Positions 18,790-28,541 of a DNA stretch of 64,000 bases are shown one piece after another. Origin of the DNA: Caldanaerobius polysaccharolyticus DSM 13641 (GTDB lineage: Bacteria; Bacillota; Thermoanaerobacteria; Thermoanaerobacterales; Caldanaerobiaceae); the NCBI RefSeq assembly GCF_000427425.1, contig NZ_KE386494.1, positions 460,545 through 524,544 of the forward strand. Direction: 5' to 3'. The position numbers and the translations under genes were made by a program. The stretch's first letter is position 1. Each line of letters starts with the position of its first letter. The notes under the pieces are model-generated. The model saw nothing but the letters and a program-made list of their open reading frames with translations, was not told the origin of the DNA and made no database searches.

Positions 18790-20124
<1,335 letters not shown>

Positions 20125-20142
20125 TTGTTTTACTTGAATCTA

Positions 20143-20171
20143 ATTATATAAGCAATTTGATGATCTGTCAA
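20143..20171 (-). promoter_or_regulatory. nifH promoter, full sigma-A consensus
   Basis: TTGACA (20166-20171), 17 nt, TATAAT (20143-20148) on the minus strand: exact consensus at both boxes with ideal spacing. The start site should be near 20136. Such a strong housekeeping promoter ahead of nitrogenase implies that control happens after initiation (the leader) or by a repressor. No sigma-54 type GG-N10-GC site is seen here. Confidence 0.85.
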
Positions 20172-20241
20172 TAGGTTTTAGAAAATTTTTTATAATGAAT
20201 TTTTGCGATTATAAAATTTCATCTTACACAGCTTTTGTTTA

Positions 20242-21450
20242 TTATGCTATATATAATGCTTTTCTACTACATATATGTGTACAAAGTGAGCATCCGTCAC
20301 ATTTGTTTTTATCTATAATGAGGCCCCTATCAGGATTTAGTGTAAGTGCGTTGTAACCGGCATCGCGGCAAACTTTGACGCATTCTCCACAGTTTATACA
20401 CCAATCTTTCTTAATTTCTACTGTTTTAGTTTCGACCTTTAGCATAGAATAATCCGTAACACGCTCTATAGACCGACCAATCAATTTTTTAAGAGAATCG
20501 ACCTCTTTCCTCATCAAATAATTCTCCAAACCTTTAATTAAACCATGTATGATGCTAAAGCCTTTTATCATAACGGCAGTACATAGCTGTACACATGAGG
20601 CTCCCAGTAGCATGTACTCCAGCGCGTGCTCCCATGAAGTTATCCCACCAATACCCGATATCGGTAGATCTGTATACTTGGCCAGCTGAGCCACCGTTCT
20701 CAAACCTATAGGTTTTACCGCCAAACCTGAATATCCTCCATAGGTAGAATACCCGTTTACAGACGGCAAAGGCTCCAGCGTATCCAGATCCACACCTATC
20801 AGATATTGTACAGTGTTTATCGCTGCAAGGCCATCAGCCCCACCGTTCTTTGCGGCCTTTGCGATCGCCGTTATGTCAGTGACATTAGGAGTAAGTTTTA
20901 CGATAACGGGGACATTCACTGCTTCTTTAACCCATCGCGTTATTTCCTCCGTCAGTTGCGCATCCTGGCCTATAGCAGCCCCTACCCCTTTTTCCGGCAT
21001 TCCGTGGGGACATGAGAAATTAAGTTCTACAGCATCAATCCCTGCTTCTTCCACTTTAGAGGCCAATTCTTGCCAGCTTTTCTTTTCAACCTCAGCCATT
21101 ATACTGGCAATTAAAACTCGGTCAGGGTATTCTCTCTTGATCTCTTTTATTTCCTCAAGCCATACACTAAGAGATCGTTTTGTCACCAACTCTATATTCT
21201 GAAAACCAACTATCTCTCCATGACCCGTTTTAATCACAGAAAAGCGCGGTTTAACATACTCTATGTCCATGTCATCGGGTTTTAGTGTCTTTAATACCGC
21301 TCCACCCCATCCCATTTTAAATGCCCTTTTTATCATTGAACCGTAAGCTGTAGGTGGTCCTGATGCCAGCACAAAGGGATTGGGAAACTTTAATCCACAG
21401 AATTCCATTGTTATGTCGACTTTAGAATTCTCTATGTTATTTAATGGCAT
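20242..21450 (-). CDS. preA: NAD-dependent dihydropyrimidine dehydrogenase, PreA-like
   Basis: A 402-residue flavin TIM-barrel of the dihydroorotate/dihydropyrimidine dehydrogenase family. FPNPFVLASGPPT is at the start, ELNFSCPHGMPEKGVGAAIGQD is the active-site loop, and GIGGITSWEHALEYMLLGAS binds FMN. The C-terminal 60 residues hold two [4Fe-4S] motifs (CINCGECVKVC and CDGCSLCTHIC), as in E. coli PreA, which works with PreT to reduce uracil or thymine. No preT-like gene is adjacent, so the electron partner is unknown. It is the last gene of the pyrimidine cluster. A second protein of this architecture is at 47768. Confidence 0.85.
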   Translation of the reverse strand: MPLNNIENSKVDITMEFCGLKFPNPFVLASGPPTAYGSMIKRAFKMGWGGAVLKTLKPDDMDIEYVKPRFSVIKTGHGEIVGFQNIELVTKRSLSVWLEEIKEIKREYPDRVLIASIMAEVEKKSWQELASKVEEAGIDAVELNFSCPHGMPEKGVGAAIGQDAQLTEEITRWVKEAVNVPVIVKLTPNVTDITAIAKAAKNGGADGLAAINTVQYLIGVDLDTLEPLPSVNGYSTYGGYSGLAVKPIGLRTVAQLAKYTDLPISGIGGITSWEHALEYMLLGASCVQLCTAVMIKGFSIIHGLIKGLENYLMRKEVDSLKKLIGRSIERVTDYSMLKVETKTVEIKKDWCINCGECVKVCRDAGYNALTLNPDRGLIIDKNKCDGCSLCTHICSRKALYIA

Positions 21451-21478
21451 ATCCTGAAATCACCTCACTTCAATTGCC

Positions 21479-22699
21479 TCAACCTGCAATTTTGTAGGCT
21501 ATAGCGGCATTCCCTGCCACAGATTTAACCAGGTTATCTATACTTACTCTGTCATAAGGCGTATGGGCGTATTTTTCTTCCATAGGTGAATAACCGATTG
21601 TCGGTATGCCCAGCACCCCTGTCACATAACTAGCGTCAGTACCAAAATCCCATTTGCCAAAACCCGGATTCTGTCCAATTTCTTTTAACGCTTGAACCGC
21701 TTCGATAACAAAAGGATGGTCTTTTTCTACTATCCATGGATCCATCTTCTTTTCACATTCTTCTGAGTACCCTTTATAGGAAGTTTCCACTACCTTTCTA
21801 ATCTTCACTTCAGCGTTGAAACTCGGATTGGACTTTTTTATCTTATCTAAAATCTCCTGTATCTGCTCTACGGCCATCTCCGCAGTCTCCCCTGGTATGA
21901 GTCTCCTATCCAGCGAAACAGTGCATATATCAGGAATTATAGACAGTCGGCCGGGGCTACAGCTTATTATAGTCAATGCCAGAGTAGACTTGCCGAGAAA
22001 AGGATGTTCAGGCAACGTTTCAGCCAGTTTCTTAACCTCCTCTATGACGGGCATCATAAGGTACACGGCGTTTATACCTCTCCACGGTGCACTACCGTGG
22101 CTGGTGCGCCCTTTTGTAGTAACTTCCAGTTCCACCCTGCCGCGGTGTCCTAAAAACAGGTTCATGGACGTAGCTTCAGAGGTTATCATAAGGTCAAACT
22201 TTATACCTTTTTGTGGGAAAGTCCTATCGCACAGGTATTTCATGCCAAACATCTCCGCAGGCTCTTCTTGGACAACGCCGGTGTATATGAAGTCGCCCTT
22301 TAATTTTATGCCTGCTTTTTTCAAAAGCGCACCTGCGTAAATCTGAGATGCCATACCTCCTTTTACGTCACTGGCAGCCCTGCCGTGAATGTAACCATCG
22401 GCTATAACTCCCCCGTAGGGAGGATATTGCCAGTTGCTTTCATCCCCTGGATCCACATGATCCATGTGGGAATTATACATGATATTAGGTCCACCTCCTG
22501 AACCTTTTATTATACCCACTACATTTCCTATATCGTCTATAAACACCTCATCATAACCCAACTCCCTCATCTTATCGACGCAAATCTTTGCCAATTCCTC
22601 TTCGCTGCCACTGGTACTGGGCGTCTGAATGAGCTTTTGAGCAAATGCAATGACATCATCTTTCATTTTTTCCGTATAATCCATAATCCTGTCGTACAT
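21479..22699 (-). CDS. M20-family metallohydrolase, YgeY-like
   Basis: A 406-residue zinc hydrolase of the ArgE/DapE/YgeY group. Metal and catalytic residues are visible: His78 and Asp80 (NSHMDHVDPG), Asp111 (GRAASDVKGG), the Glu pair 145-146 (VVQEEPAE), and a closing His (EEKYAHTPYDRVS). YgeY-type enzymes are often noted as selenium-metabolism-linked hydrolases of unknown substrate. Here, between a PreA-like dehydrogenase and a dihydropyrimidinase, the best inference is hydrolysis of an N-carbamoyl amino acid such as N-carbamoyl-beta-alanine. That assignment rests on context. RBS AAGGAGGAG precedes the ATG. Confidence 0.8.
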   Translation of the reverse strand: MYDRIMDYTEKMKDDVIAFAQKLIQTPSTSGSEEELAKICVDKMRELGYDEVFIDDIGNVVGIIKGSGGGPNIMYNSHMDHVDPGDESNWQYPPYGGVIADGYIHGRAASDVKGGMASQIYAGALLKKAGIKLKGDFIYTGVVQEEPAEMFGMKYLCDRTFPQKGIKFDLMITSEATSMNLFLGHRGRVELEVTTKGRTSHGSAPWRGINAVYLMMPVIEEVKKLAETLPEHPFLGKSTLALTIISCSPGRLSIIPDICTVSLDRRLIPGETAEMAVEQIQEILDKIKKSNPSFNAEVKIRKVVETSYKGYSEECEKKMDPWIVEKDHPFVIEAVQALKEIGQNPGFGKWDFGTDASYVTGVLGIPTIGYSPMEEKYAHTPYDRVSIDNLVKSVAGNAAIAYKIAG

Positions 22700-22730
22700 A
22701 ATATCTCCTCCTTAAATGATATTTTTATAT

Positions 22731-24119
22731 TTACAGCAAAATTGGCGACTGACGCCTTATAAATTTTCCTGCACCTTTTTGACCTACAAAGTGATTTTCT
22801 TCCACGATAACTTTTCCCCTTAAAATGGTCATAACAGGATATCCAGTCATCTCAAAACCTTCGTACGGGGTATAATCCACATTTTCATGAAGCTCACTTT
22901 TTTCTACCCTCTTCTTCACATTAGGATCAAACAAGACCATATCAGCATCGCTTCCCACAGCTATGGTGCCTTTTGAGGGGTATAGTCCGAAAATCTTAGC
23001 TGGATTGGTAGCTGTAACCTCTACAAATCGCTGAAGGCTTAATTTCCCCGTGCCAACTCCATTAGTGTATAAAAGTGCCATCCTCGCTTCAATTCCTGGG
23101 GCACCATTGGGTATTTTGTTAAAAGATTCCCGCCCCAGTTCTTTTTGTCCTTTTAAAAAGAACGGGCAATGGTCAGTTGACACCACCTGTATATCTCCTC
23201 GAGCGATACCGTCCCACAAGGGCTCTAAATTGTCTTTTGACCTTAAAGGCGGTGACATGACGTATTTTGCTCCCATGAAATCAGACTCCTCATATCTCTC
23301 CTCGGATAGCAGCAGATATTGCGGGCAGGTTTCCGCCATAACCGGCAATCCCTGGGCTCTTGCCCTTGCAAGTTCTATCAGAGACTCTTTGCAGCTTAAA
23401 TGCACTATATAAAGTGGAGCATCTGCAAGGCTCGCTATTTTTATAGCGCGGCTTACAGCTTCTGCTTCTGCCACCGTCGGTCGACTTAGCGCATGGTATT
23501 TTGGCTCTACCTTGCCTTCTTTAAGAAATTTTTTTACAAGGTAGTTGATTATATAGTAATTTTCAGCGTGAACGCATATCAATCCACCATTTTCTTTTGC
23601 CATAATCAAGGCCTTTAACAACACATCATCATTTACCCTCAAACCATCATAGGTCATGAAAAGCTTGAAGCTGGAATAGCCATTTTTTATAGCCTTAGGC
23701 ATCTCATTTAATATATCCTCATTCATATCGGTAATAGCTATATGAAACCCATAATCGATAACCGCTTTGCCATCAGCCTTTTTATGCCACGTTTCTGCGG
23801 TTTGCTCCAACGACTGGCCTTTTGCTTGCACGGCAAAATCAATTATAGTGGTAGTACCACCGCAGGCAGCTGCGATGGTACCCGTGGTAAAATCATCACT
23901 GGAGACAGTGCCCCCGAAGGGCATCTCCAGATGGGTATGAACATCAATCCCGCCGGGAAACACATATTTGCCCTCAGCATCGATCGTATCTGCGCCATCA
24001 TCTTTTAAATTATTACCCAATGCCACAATAACCCCGTTTTTCACACCCACATCCGCTTTGAATACATCGGATGCTGTTACAATCGTGCCGTTCTTTATAA
24101 TCATGTCGTACATTTTCAT
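22731..24119 (-). CDS. hydA: Dihydropyrimidinase / D-hydantoinase
   Basis: A 462-residue cyclic amidohydrolase that opens dihydrouracil, dihydrothymine or hydantoin rings. Metal ligands are His61 and His63 (GIDVHTHLEMPFGG). Lys152 in SSFKLFMTYDG is the residue normally carbamylated to bridge two zincs. Further His residues lie in ICVHAEN and IVHLSCKES, and the Asp in STDHCPF. Length and motifs fit the hydantoinase/dihydropyrimidinase family well. RBS GGAGG precedes the ATG. It is flanked by the M20 hydrolase and the NCS1 permease on the same strand. Confidence 0.93.
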   Translation of the reverse strand: MKMYDMIIKNGTIVTASDVFKADVGVKNGVIVALGNNLKDDGADTIDAEGKYVFPGGIDVHTHLEMPFGGTVSSDDFTTGTIAAACGGTTTIIDFAVQAKGQSLEQTAETWHKKADGKAVIDYGFHIAITDMNEDILNEMPKAIKNGYSSFKLFMTYDGLRVNDDVLLKALIMAKENGGLICVHAENYYIINYLVKKFLKEGKVEPKYHALSRPTVAEAEAVSRAIKIASLADAPLYIVHLSCKESLIELARARAQGLPVMAETCPQYLLLSEERYEESDFMGAKYVMSPPLRSKDNLEPLWDGIARGDIQVVSTDHCPFFLKGQKELGRESFNKIPNGAPGIEARMALLYTNGVGTGKLSLQRFVEVTATNPAKIFGLYPSKGTIAVGSDADMVLFDPNVKKRVEKSELHENVDYTPYEGFEMTGYPVMTILRGKVIVEENHFVGQKGAGKFIRRQSPILL

Positions 24120-24143
24120 CTTTGCACCTCCAAATTTTTAAAT

Positions 24144-25574
24144 TCAATCGTTAGATGTTTCCGCTGTAGTATACGAACCAACATCTAATGAATACTTCAT
24201 CAACACGTAGTAGAGTATACTTGAAGCAAAAAATCCTACAAACCATGCATAATTGTATAGTACAGCTAGCGACGGCACCACCTTGCCTATAAGGCCCAAT
24301 ACGATGCCGAACACCAATGAGCCGACTGCTTTCCAGTTATAGCCATTTGAGAAGCTATACCTGCCATTTAACCTGTAAAGGTCATGAACAGCCAGATCAC
24401 ACTTTCTTACGAGGTAGTAATCGGTTATAAGTATGCCTGCGATAGGGCCTAAAAAGGCCGAATATCCTACCAGCCAGTTGTTGATATAAGTACTGTAGTC
24501 AGCTAGTAATTTCCACGGCATCATTATAATGCCGATAATTCCTGTTATAGTAGCACCCCTTTTAAAATCCACCCATTTAGGAAATAAATTTGTAAAATCA
24601 TAAGCCGGTGATACGACGTTCGCAGCGATGTTTGTGGTAAGCGTAACAATGCTAACTACAATTACACCGATTATCGCAACGAGAGGGTTATTAAACTTAG
24701 ATATCAGTACCACCGGATCCCATATGGCCTCGCCAAAAACGATCATGGTTGCTGACGCCGTAAACATCCCTACCAGCGAGAAAAAGACCATTGAAGCAGG
24801 AAGACCTATGGACTGCCCTACAATTTGTTCTCTTTGATTTTTAGAAAATCGTGTAAAGTCAGGTATGTTCAATGACAATGTAGCCCAAAAACCTATTACG
24901 CCAGTTAATGAAGGAATAAAAAACGCGAAAAACTCACCGAAAGTCTTGAACTTGCTGGGCTGCGCCACTATGGGGCCAAGTCCATGAGCCGAGTATATCG
25001 CCCAGCCCAGTAACACTAAAGAAGATACGATCAGTATAGGTGAAGAAATTCCCTCGAACTTTTTTACCATTTCCATTCCATGCCAGACGATCCACATATT
25101 CATAAACCAGAATATCGCAAAACTGATCCAGATACCTAACGAAAAGTCAGACCAGCCAGGAATTATTTTAATTATCAGAGAATTTATAGCCTCCCCGCCA
25201 ATCCAAGTCTGAATCCCAAACCAACCGCAGGCTACAATAGCCCTCATAATCGCAGGGATATTGGCGCCCCGGACCCCAAAAGACGAACGAGCAAAGACAG
25301 GAAAATTGATACCGTATTTAGTGCCCGGATGTCCATTGAGAATCATAGGGATAAGCACGATTAGATTACCCAGAAAAATCGTAAATATAGCTTGCTTCCA
25401 GTTCATGCCACCTGCTATCAAACCCGCTGCCATCATGTATGTGGGAATGCATATGCTCATTCCCAACCATAAAGCCATGTAATTATAGGATGTCCACGTC
25501 CTCTCTTTTTCATCAGTTGGAGCCAGATCCTTATTGTAGAGCTCTCTGTCACACATTTCCGCCTTAAATTCCAT
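24144..25574 (-). CDS. NCS1-family nucleobase/allantoin/hydantoin permease
   Basis: A 476-residue membrane protein with about 12 hydrophobic segments and the NCS1 markers: N-terminal cytoplasmic ERTWTSYNYMALWLGMSICIPTYM, then NGHPGTKYGINFPVFARSSFGVRG, ACGWFGIQTWIGG and LNIPDFTRFSKNQ. These proteins import uracil, allantoin, hydantoins or thiamine with Na+ or H+. In this cluster a pyrimidine or hydantoin is the likely substrate. It has its own leader with a terminator hairpin (25604-25665), so its expression may be set separately from the upstream genes. RBS AAAGGAGG precedes the ATG. Confidence 0.9.
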   Translation of the reverse strand: MEFKAEMCDRELYNKDLAPTDEKERTWTSYNYMALWLGMSICIPTYMMAAGLIAGGMNWKQAIFTIFLGNLIVLIPMILNGHPGTKYGINFPVFARSSFGVRGANIPAIMRAIVACGWFGIQTWIGGEAINSLIIKIIPGWSDFSLGIWISFAIFWFMNMWIVWHGMEMVKKFEGISSPILIVSSLVLLGWAIYSAHGLGPIVAQPSKFKTFGEFFAFFIPSLTGVIGFWATLSLNIPDFTRFSKNQREQIVGQSIGLPASMVFFSLVGMFTASATMIVFGEAIWDPVVLISKFNNPLVAIIGVIVVSIVTLTTNIAANVVSPAYDFTNLFPKWVDFKRGATITGIIGIIMMPWKLLADYSTYINNWLVGYSAFLGPIAGILITDYYLVRKCDLAVHDLYRLNGRYSFSNGYNWKAVGSLVFGIVLGLIGKVVPSLAVLYNYAWFVGFFASSILYYVLMKYSLDVGSYTTAETSND

Positions 25575-25603
25575 TTCAAAAAACCTCCTTTCAATAATAA
25601 AAC

Positions 25604-25665
25604 GGCGCTAATATGAGGATAAACCTCAAAATCAGCGCCATCGCTACCCAGAACCACATGGTTCT
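25604..25665 (-). promoter_or_regulatory. Leader with hairpin pair and terminator before the permease
   Basis: On the minus strand a first hairpin, AGAAC-CATGTG-GTTCT (25650-25665), is followed after 3-4 nt by TAGC-GATGGC-GCT. The 3' side of that second hairpin is also the 5' arm of a longer hairpin (GGCGCT... with AGCGCC, arms 25634-25639 and 25604-25609, inner TGAGG/CCTCA) ending in GTTTTATT. The architecture is nearly identical to the leader at 27112-27174, so it is conserved within this cluster and suggests terminator/antiterminator control. Confidence 0.65.
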
Positions 25666-25688
25666 CTTCCCTTTATCAAATATATTTA

Positions 25689-25702
25689 TTGTCTTCGTAC
25701 AA
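25689..25702. promoter_or_regulatory. Operator-like inverted repeat TTGT-N6-ACAA
   Basis: TTGTCTTCGTACAA on the plus strand. The same sequence with one change (TTGTCTTCCTACAA) overlaps the -35 region of the aminotransferase promoter at 27222-27235, and flanking bases ATTG...ACAAA are also shared. Two copies upstream of two transcription units of one catabolic cluster suggest a binding site, perhaps for the PucR-family regulator encoded alongside. Confidence 0.55.
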
Positions 25703-25730
25703 ATAGCAGCAACGTTTTACTTCTTTTTTC

Positions 25731-27086
25731 TCAAGTCTGTTGAACTCTTAAAATGGCTTTATCTACATAATCCAGTACTTCATCAAGGATCGCTAATGCT
25801 TCCTTAAGTTCTTTTTCCTTTATAATAAGCGGTGGTGCTACTATAATCATGTTTTCATGAGAATAAGTAGCAAAACCTTTCTGCTTTAACATACCCACTA
25901 TACCTGGCATGATCTTATCAGGATCCTTACCATAAGGAACCAGAGGCTCTTTTGTGGCTTTATCCTTAACCAGCTCTACCGCTGAAAGTAATCCAATATA
26001 CCTTACATCACCCACACAGGGGTGTTTTTCTTTTAAAGCTTCTAGTTGCTCACCTAGAACCTTGCCCACGGTTTTAACATTTTGAAGTATTCCTTCTTCT
26101 TCGTAAACATCTAATGTAGCACAGCCTGCTGCACAACCTAAAGGGTGTCCACTATAAGTTAAACCACATTGAAGTATATGATCATCGAAATACTCCGCTA
26201 TCTTTTTATCTACAATCACTCCTCCTAAAGGAGCATAACCACAAGTTATTCCCTTAGCAAAAGTAATCATATCAGGCTTTACATTCCAATTATTGATTGC
26301 AAAATATTTACCTGTCCTTCCCCAACCCACCATTACCTCGTCGCAGATCATCATTATTCCAAACTCATCACAAATTTTTCTTACACCTTCTAAATAACCC
26401 TTAGGCGGTATTATTACTCCATTGCTTCCCGTTACCGTTTCCAGCACTATTGCTGCAATGCTGCTTGGATCTTCGTAAATTATCTGTTCTCTCAATTTAT
26501 CTACATAGTACCTGGACGCCTCTTCTTCGCTAGAAAAATCAATTCCAGATCTATAAAGATATGGATCAAAAAACTTTACATAACCCACCAACCCCGGCTC
26601 ACAAGCAAATCTCCTTGGCTCTCCAGTGATATTTCCCGCTCCCATGGTCGAACCATGATAGGATCTGTACCTCGAAAATACCTTATACCTTCCAGTATAC
26701 ATCCTGGCCATCTTTACAGCATTTTCATTTGCATCTGCGCCACCAAGGGTAAAAAATACTTTTCCCATATTATCTGGTGCTATTTCTACTATTCTCCTGG
26801 CGAGTTCAGACCTTACATCTACGGCGTAACTTGGGGCTATATAAGCTAATCTTTCTGCTTGAGTTTTTATGGCCTCAATAACTTTTTTGTTTCCATGGCC
26901 TATATTGGAATTTACGAGCTGTGAAGACATATCAAAATACCTTTTGCCATCGGCATCCCAGAAATATATCCCCTCTGCCTTAGTTATCACCAATGGATCC
27001 AGATTTCCATTGGCTGACCAGGAATGAAGATTGTATTTCCTGTCATAATCCTTAATTTGTTCCTTTGTCAATTCATAAGCTCTCAT
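25731..27086 (-). CDS. Class-III PLP aminotransferase (beta-alanine/taurine:pyruvate-type)
   Basis: A 451-residue fold-type I aminotransferase. ADGKRYFDMSSQLVNSNIGHG is at the N-terminus, FTLGGADANENAVKMAR binds the cofactor phosphate, the catalytic region is ICDEVMVGWGRTG, and the PLP Lys is in TFAKGITCGYAPLGG. Family members use beta-alanine, taurine or 4-aminobutyrate. Placed with dihydropyrimidine-degrading genes, the likely reaction is beta-alanine plus an oxoacid giving malonate semialdehyde, which the Fe-alcohol dehydrogenase at 28542 could reduce. Substrate is inferred from context. It has its own promoter, operator-like site and attenuator leader upstream. RBS TAGGAGGG precedes the ATG. 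Confidence 0.85.
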   Translation of the reverse strand: MRAYELTKEQIKDYDRKYNLHSWSANGNLDPLVITKAEGIYFWDADGKRYFDMSSQLVNSNIGHGNKKVIEAIKTQAERLAYIAPSYAVDVRSELARRIVEIAPDNMGKVFFTLGGADANENAVKMARMYTGRYKVFSRYRSYHGSTMGAGNITGEPRRFACEPGLVGYVKFFDPYLYRSGIDFSSEEEASRYYVDKLREQIIYEDPSSIAAIVLETVTGSNGVIIPPKGYLEGVRKICDEFGIMMICDEVMVGWGRTGKYFAINNWNVKPDMITFAKGITCGYAPLGGVIVDKKIAEYFDDHILQCGLTYSGHPLGCAAGCATLDVYEEEGILQNVKTVGKVLGEQLEALKEKHPCVGDVRYIGLLSAVELVKDKATKEPLVPYGKDPDKIMPGIVGMLKQKGFATYSHENMIIVAPPLIIKEKELKEALAILDEVLDYVDKAILRVQQT

Positions 27087-27111
27087 AATTTCAGCCCTCC
27101 TATTATAAAAA

Positions 27112-27174
27112 ATGGCGCTAATTTGAGAGAAAACCTCAAAACTAGCGCCATCGCTATATCGAACTACGCTGTTC
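27112..27174 (-). promoter_or_regulatory. Leader with hairpin pair and terminator before the aminotransferase
   Basis: On the minus strand: hairpin GAAC-AGCGTA-GTTC (27161-27174), 4 nt, hairpin TAGC-GATGGC-GCTA (27143-27156), then a terminator in which ATGGCGCTA (27143-27151) pairs with TAGCGCCAT (27112-27120), with an inner TTTGAG/CTCAAA stem, followed by TTTTTT. The second small hairpin and the terminator share bases, so only one can form at a time. Near-duplicate of the leader at 25604-25665. Confidence 0.68.
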
Positions 27175-27207
27175 TCTATGCTTTTCTAATTTTGTTTCAA
27201 TTATAGC

Positions 27208-27236
27208 ATTATATCTTCATATTGTCTTCCTACAAA
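27208..27236 (-). promoter_or_regulatory. Aminotransferase promoter
   Basis: TTTGTA (27231-27236), 17 nt, TATAAT (27208-27213) on the minus strand. The TTGT-N6-ACAA inverted repeat at 27222-27235 covers the -35 box and part of the spacer, so a bound protein would directly affect polymerase. Transcription would begin just before the hairpin leader at 27112-27174. Confidence 0.65.
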
Positions 27237-27264
27237 AAGTATTAATATTTCTTTCTTTTTTCCT

Positions 27265-28485
27265 CTAATTCGCCGAATCCAAAAACTTGCCTATCATCAG
27301 CGCTACCTTTAAATTAAACCTATTGTCACCATCGGAAAGATCTATTTTAAGTATATCCTGAATTCTCTGCAACCTGTAATTTAGCGTACTCCTGTGTATA
27401 AACAACTCCCCTGCGGTCTTAACCATATTGCCATTCTCCCGCAAAAACGCCTCCAGCGTGTTTAACAATTCTGTTCCGTTTGCTTCGTCATAATCCCTTA
27501 GCGGCCCCAGTATATCATCATAAAACGCCTTTAATTCCCCATGGTCCTGTACTTCAAAGAGCAATCTAAACAAACCCATTTCATTGTAATGGGAAAACGC
27601 ATCTTTGCCCATTACTCTATTCACAAATTTTATAGCCCTTTCAGCTTCCTTCAAACTTTTGCCCATTTCTTTTAAATCTCTATAGCATCTACCTATACCT
27701 ACACTGACAGTTAAAGGAGCTAACTCGTGCGCTACACACTGCCTTATATCTTCTGCAACATTTTTTATCATATATTTATCTTTCGAGCTTTTACATGGCC
27801 ACATAAATATAACAGAATCCCGCATTAACATAGAAAGAACCTTTTTACCGTATTTTTCAAAAATGTTAAGTATTATTTGATGAAGATGTGATTTTATCTC
27901 TACGATATTTTTTTCGTCTCTTATATTTTCCCTTTTTAAATATTCTCCAAACCCGTCTATATCCACAACGCAGACACAATGGGGACAATTGAGATTATAA
28001 CCGTAATACTCCGCCTCTTTTAATATAACCTCTGTAGATTTAAAATTGCCAAACAATATATTATTTAGCAGTTCACTTACAGACTTTTCCTCTGCCTGTT
28101 TTTTTATAATATAATTACAGATAGACTGGGTTACATCCACCAATTTTATTTCCCATGGGAGCTCGAAAACCGGGAAATCGAGAGAATCTGCAAGATCTTT
28201 TACTTCATGGGGTATATGGCTTATATACGGTCCTACATTGATAACCAGCCCTGCCAGGTTTTTTTCACTTATATCCTTTATCAACTGTAACCACGACCAT
28301 ACGTCTTCTCTTATGCTCATCCCCGTAGTAAACAGCAATTCCCCTCCATGAACCCATTGGGTAATTTTCGGCACATCGGATACATGTACCCACCTTAAAA
28401 TCCTATCCAGTCCACCCATTCCCGCGACAATTTTCATATCCTTTAAAGCTGGCAACGCTAGTATATCCCTGCATCTAACACTCAT
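27265..28485 (-). CDS. PucR-family transcriptional regulator
   Basis: A 406-residue protein. The N-terminal PucR ligand-sensing domain spans about 1-125 (VRCRDILALPALKDMKIVAGMGGLDRILRWVHVSDVP, ELLFTTG, GLVINVG). A central GGDEF-like domain follows (about 165-295, VCVVDIDGFGEYL, SVGIG). The C-terminal helix-turn-helix of the PucR/CdaR type is near 350-400 (NMVKTAGELFIHRSTLNYRLQRIQDIL). Such regulators control purine, allantoin or other nitrogen-compound catabolism. It sits inside the pyrimidine cluster, between the Fe-alcohol dehydrogenase and the aminotransferase, and is the natural candidate regulator for it. RBS AGGGGGC precedes the ATG. Confidence 0.9.
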   Translation of the reverse strand: MSVRCRDILALPALKDMKIVAGMGGLDRILRWVHVSDVPKITQWVHGGELLFTTGMSIREDVWSWLQLIKDISEKNLAGLVINVGPYISHIPHEVKDLADSLDFPVFELPWEIKLVDVTQSICNYIIKKQAEEKSVSELLNNILFGNFKSTEVILKEAEYYGYNLNCPHCVCVVDIDGFGEYLKRENIRDEKNIVEIKSHLHQIILNIFEKYGKKVLSMLMRDSVIFMWPCKSSKDKYMIKNVAEDIRQCVAHELAPLTVSVGIGRCYRDLKEMGKSLKEAERAIKFVNRVMGKDAFSHYNEMGLFRLLFEVQDHGELKAFYDDILGPLRDYDEANGTELLNTLEAFLRENGNMVKTAGELFIHRSTLNYRLQRIQDILKIDLSDGDNRFNLKVALMIGKFLDSAN

Positions 28486-28541
28486 AATATTTGCCCCCTA
28501 CAAAAACAGAAACCAAAAACCCCACCGTTTTAAAGCCTTGA

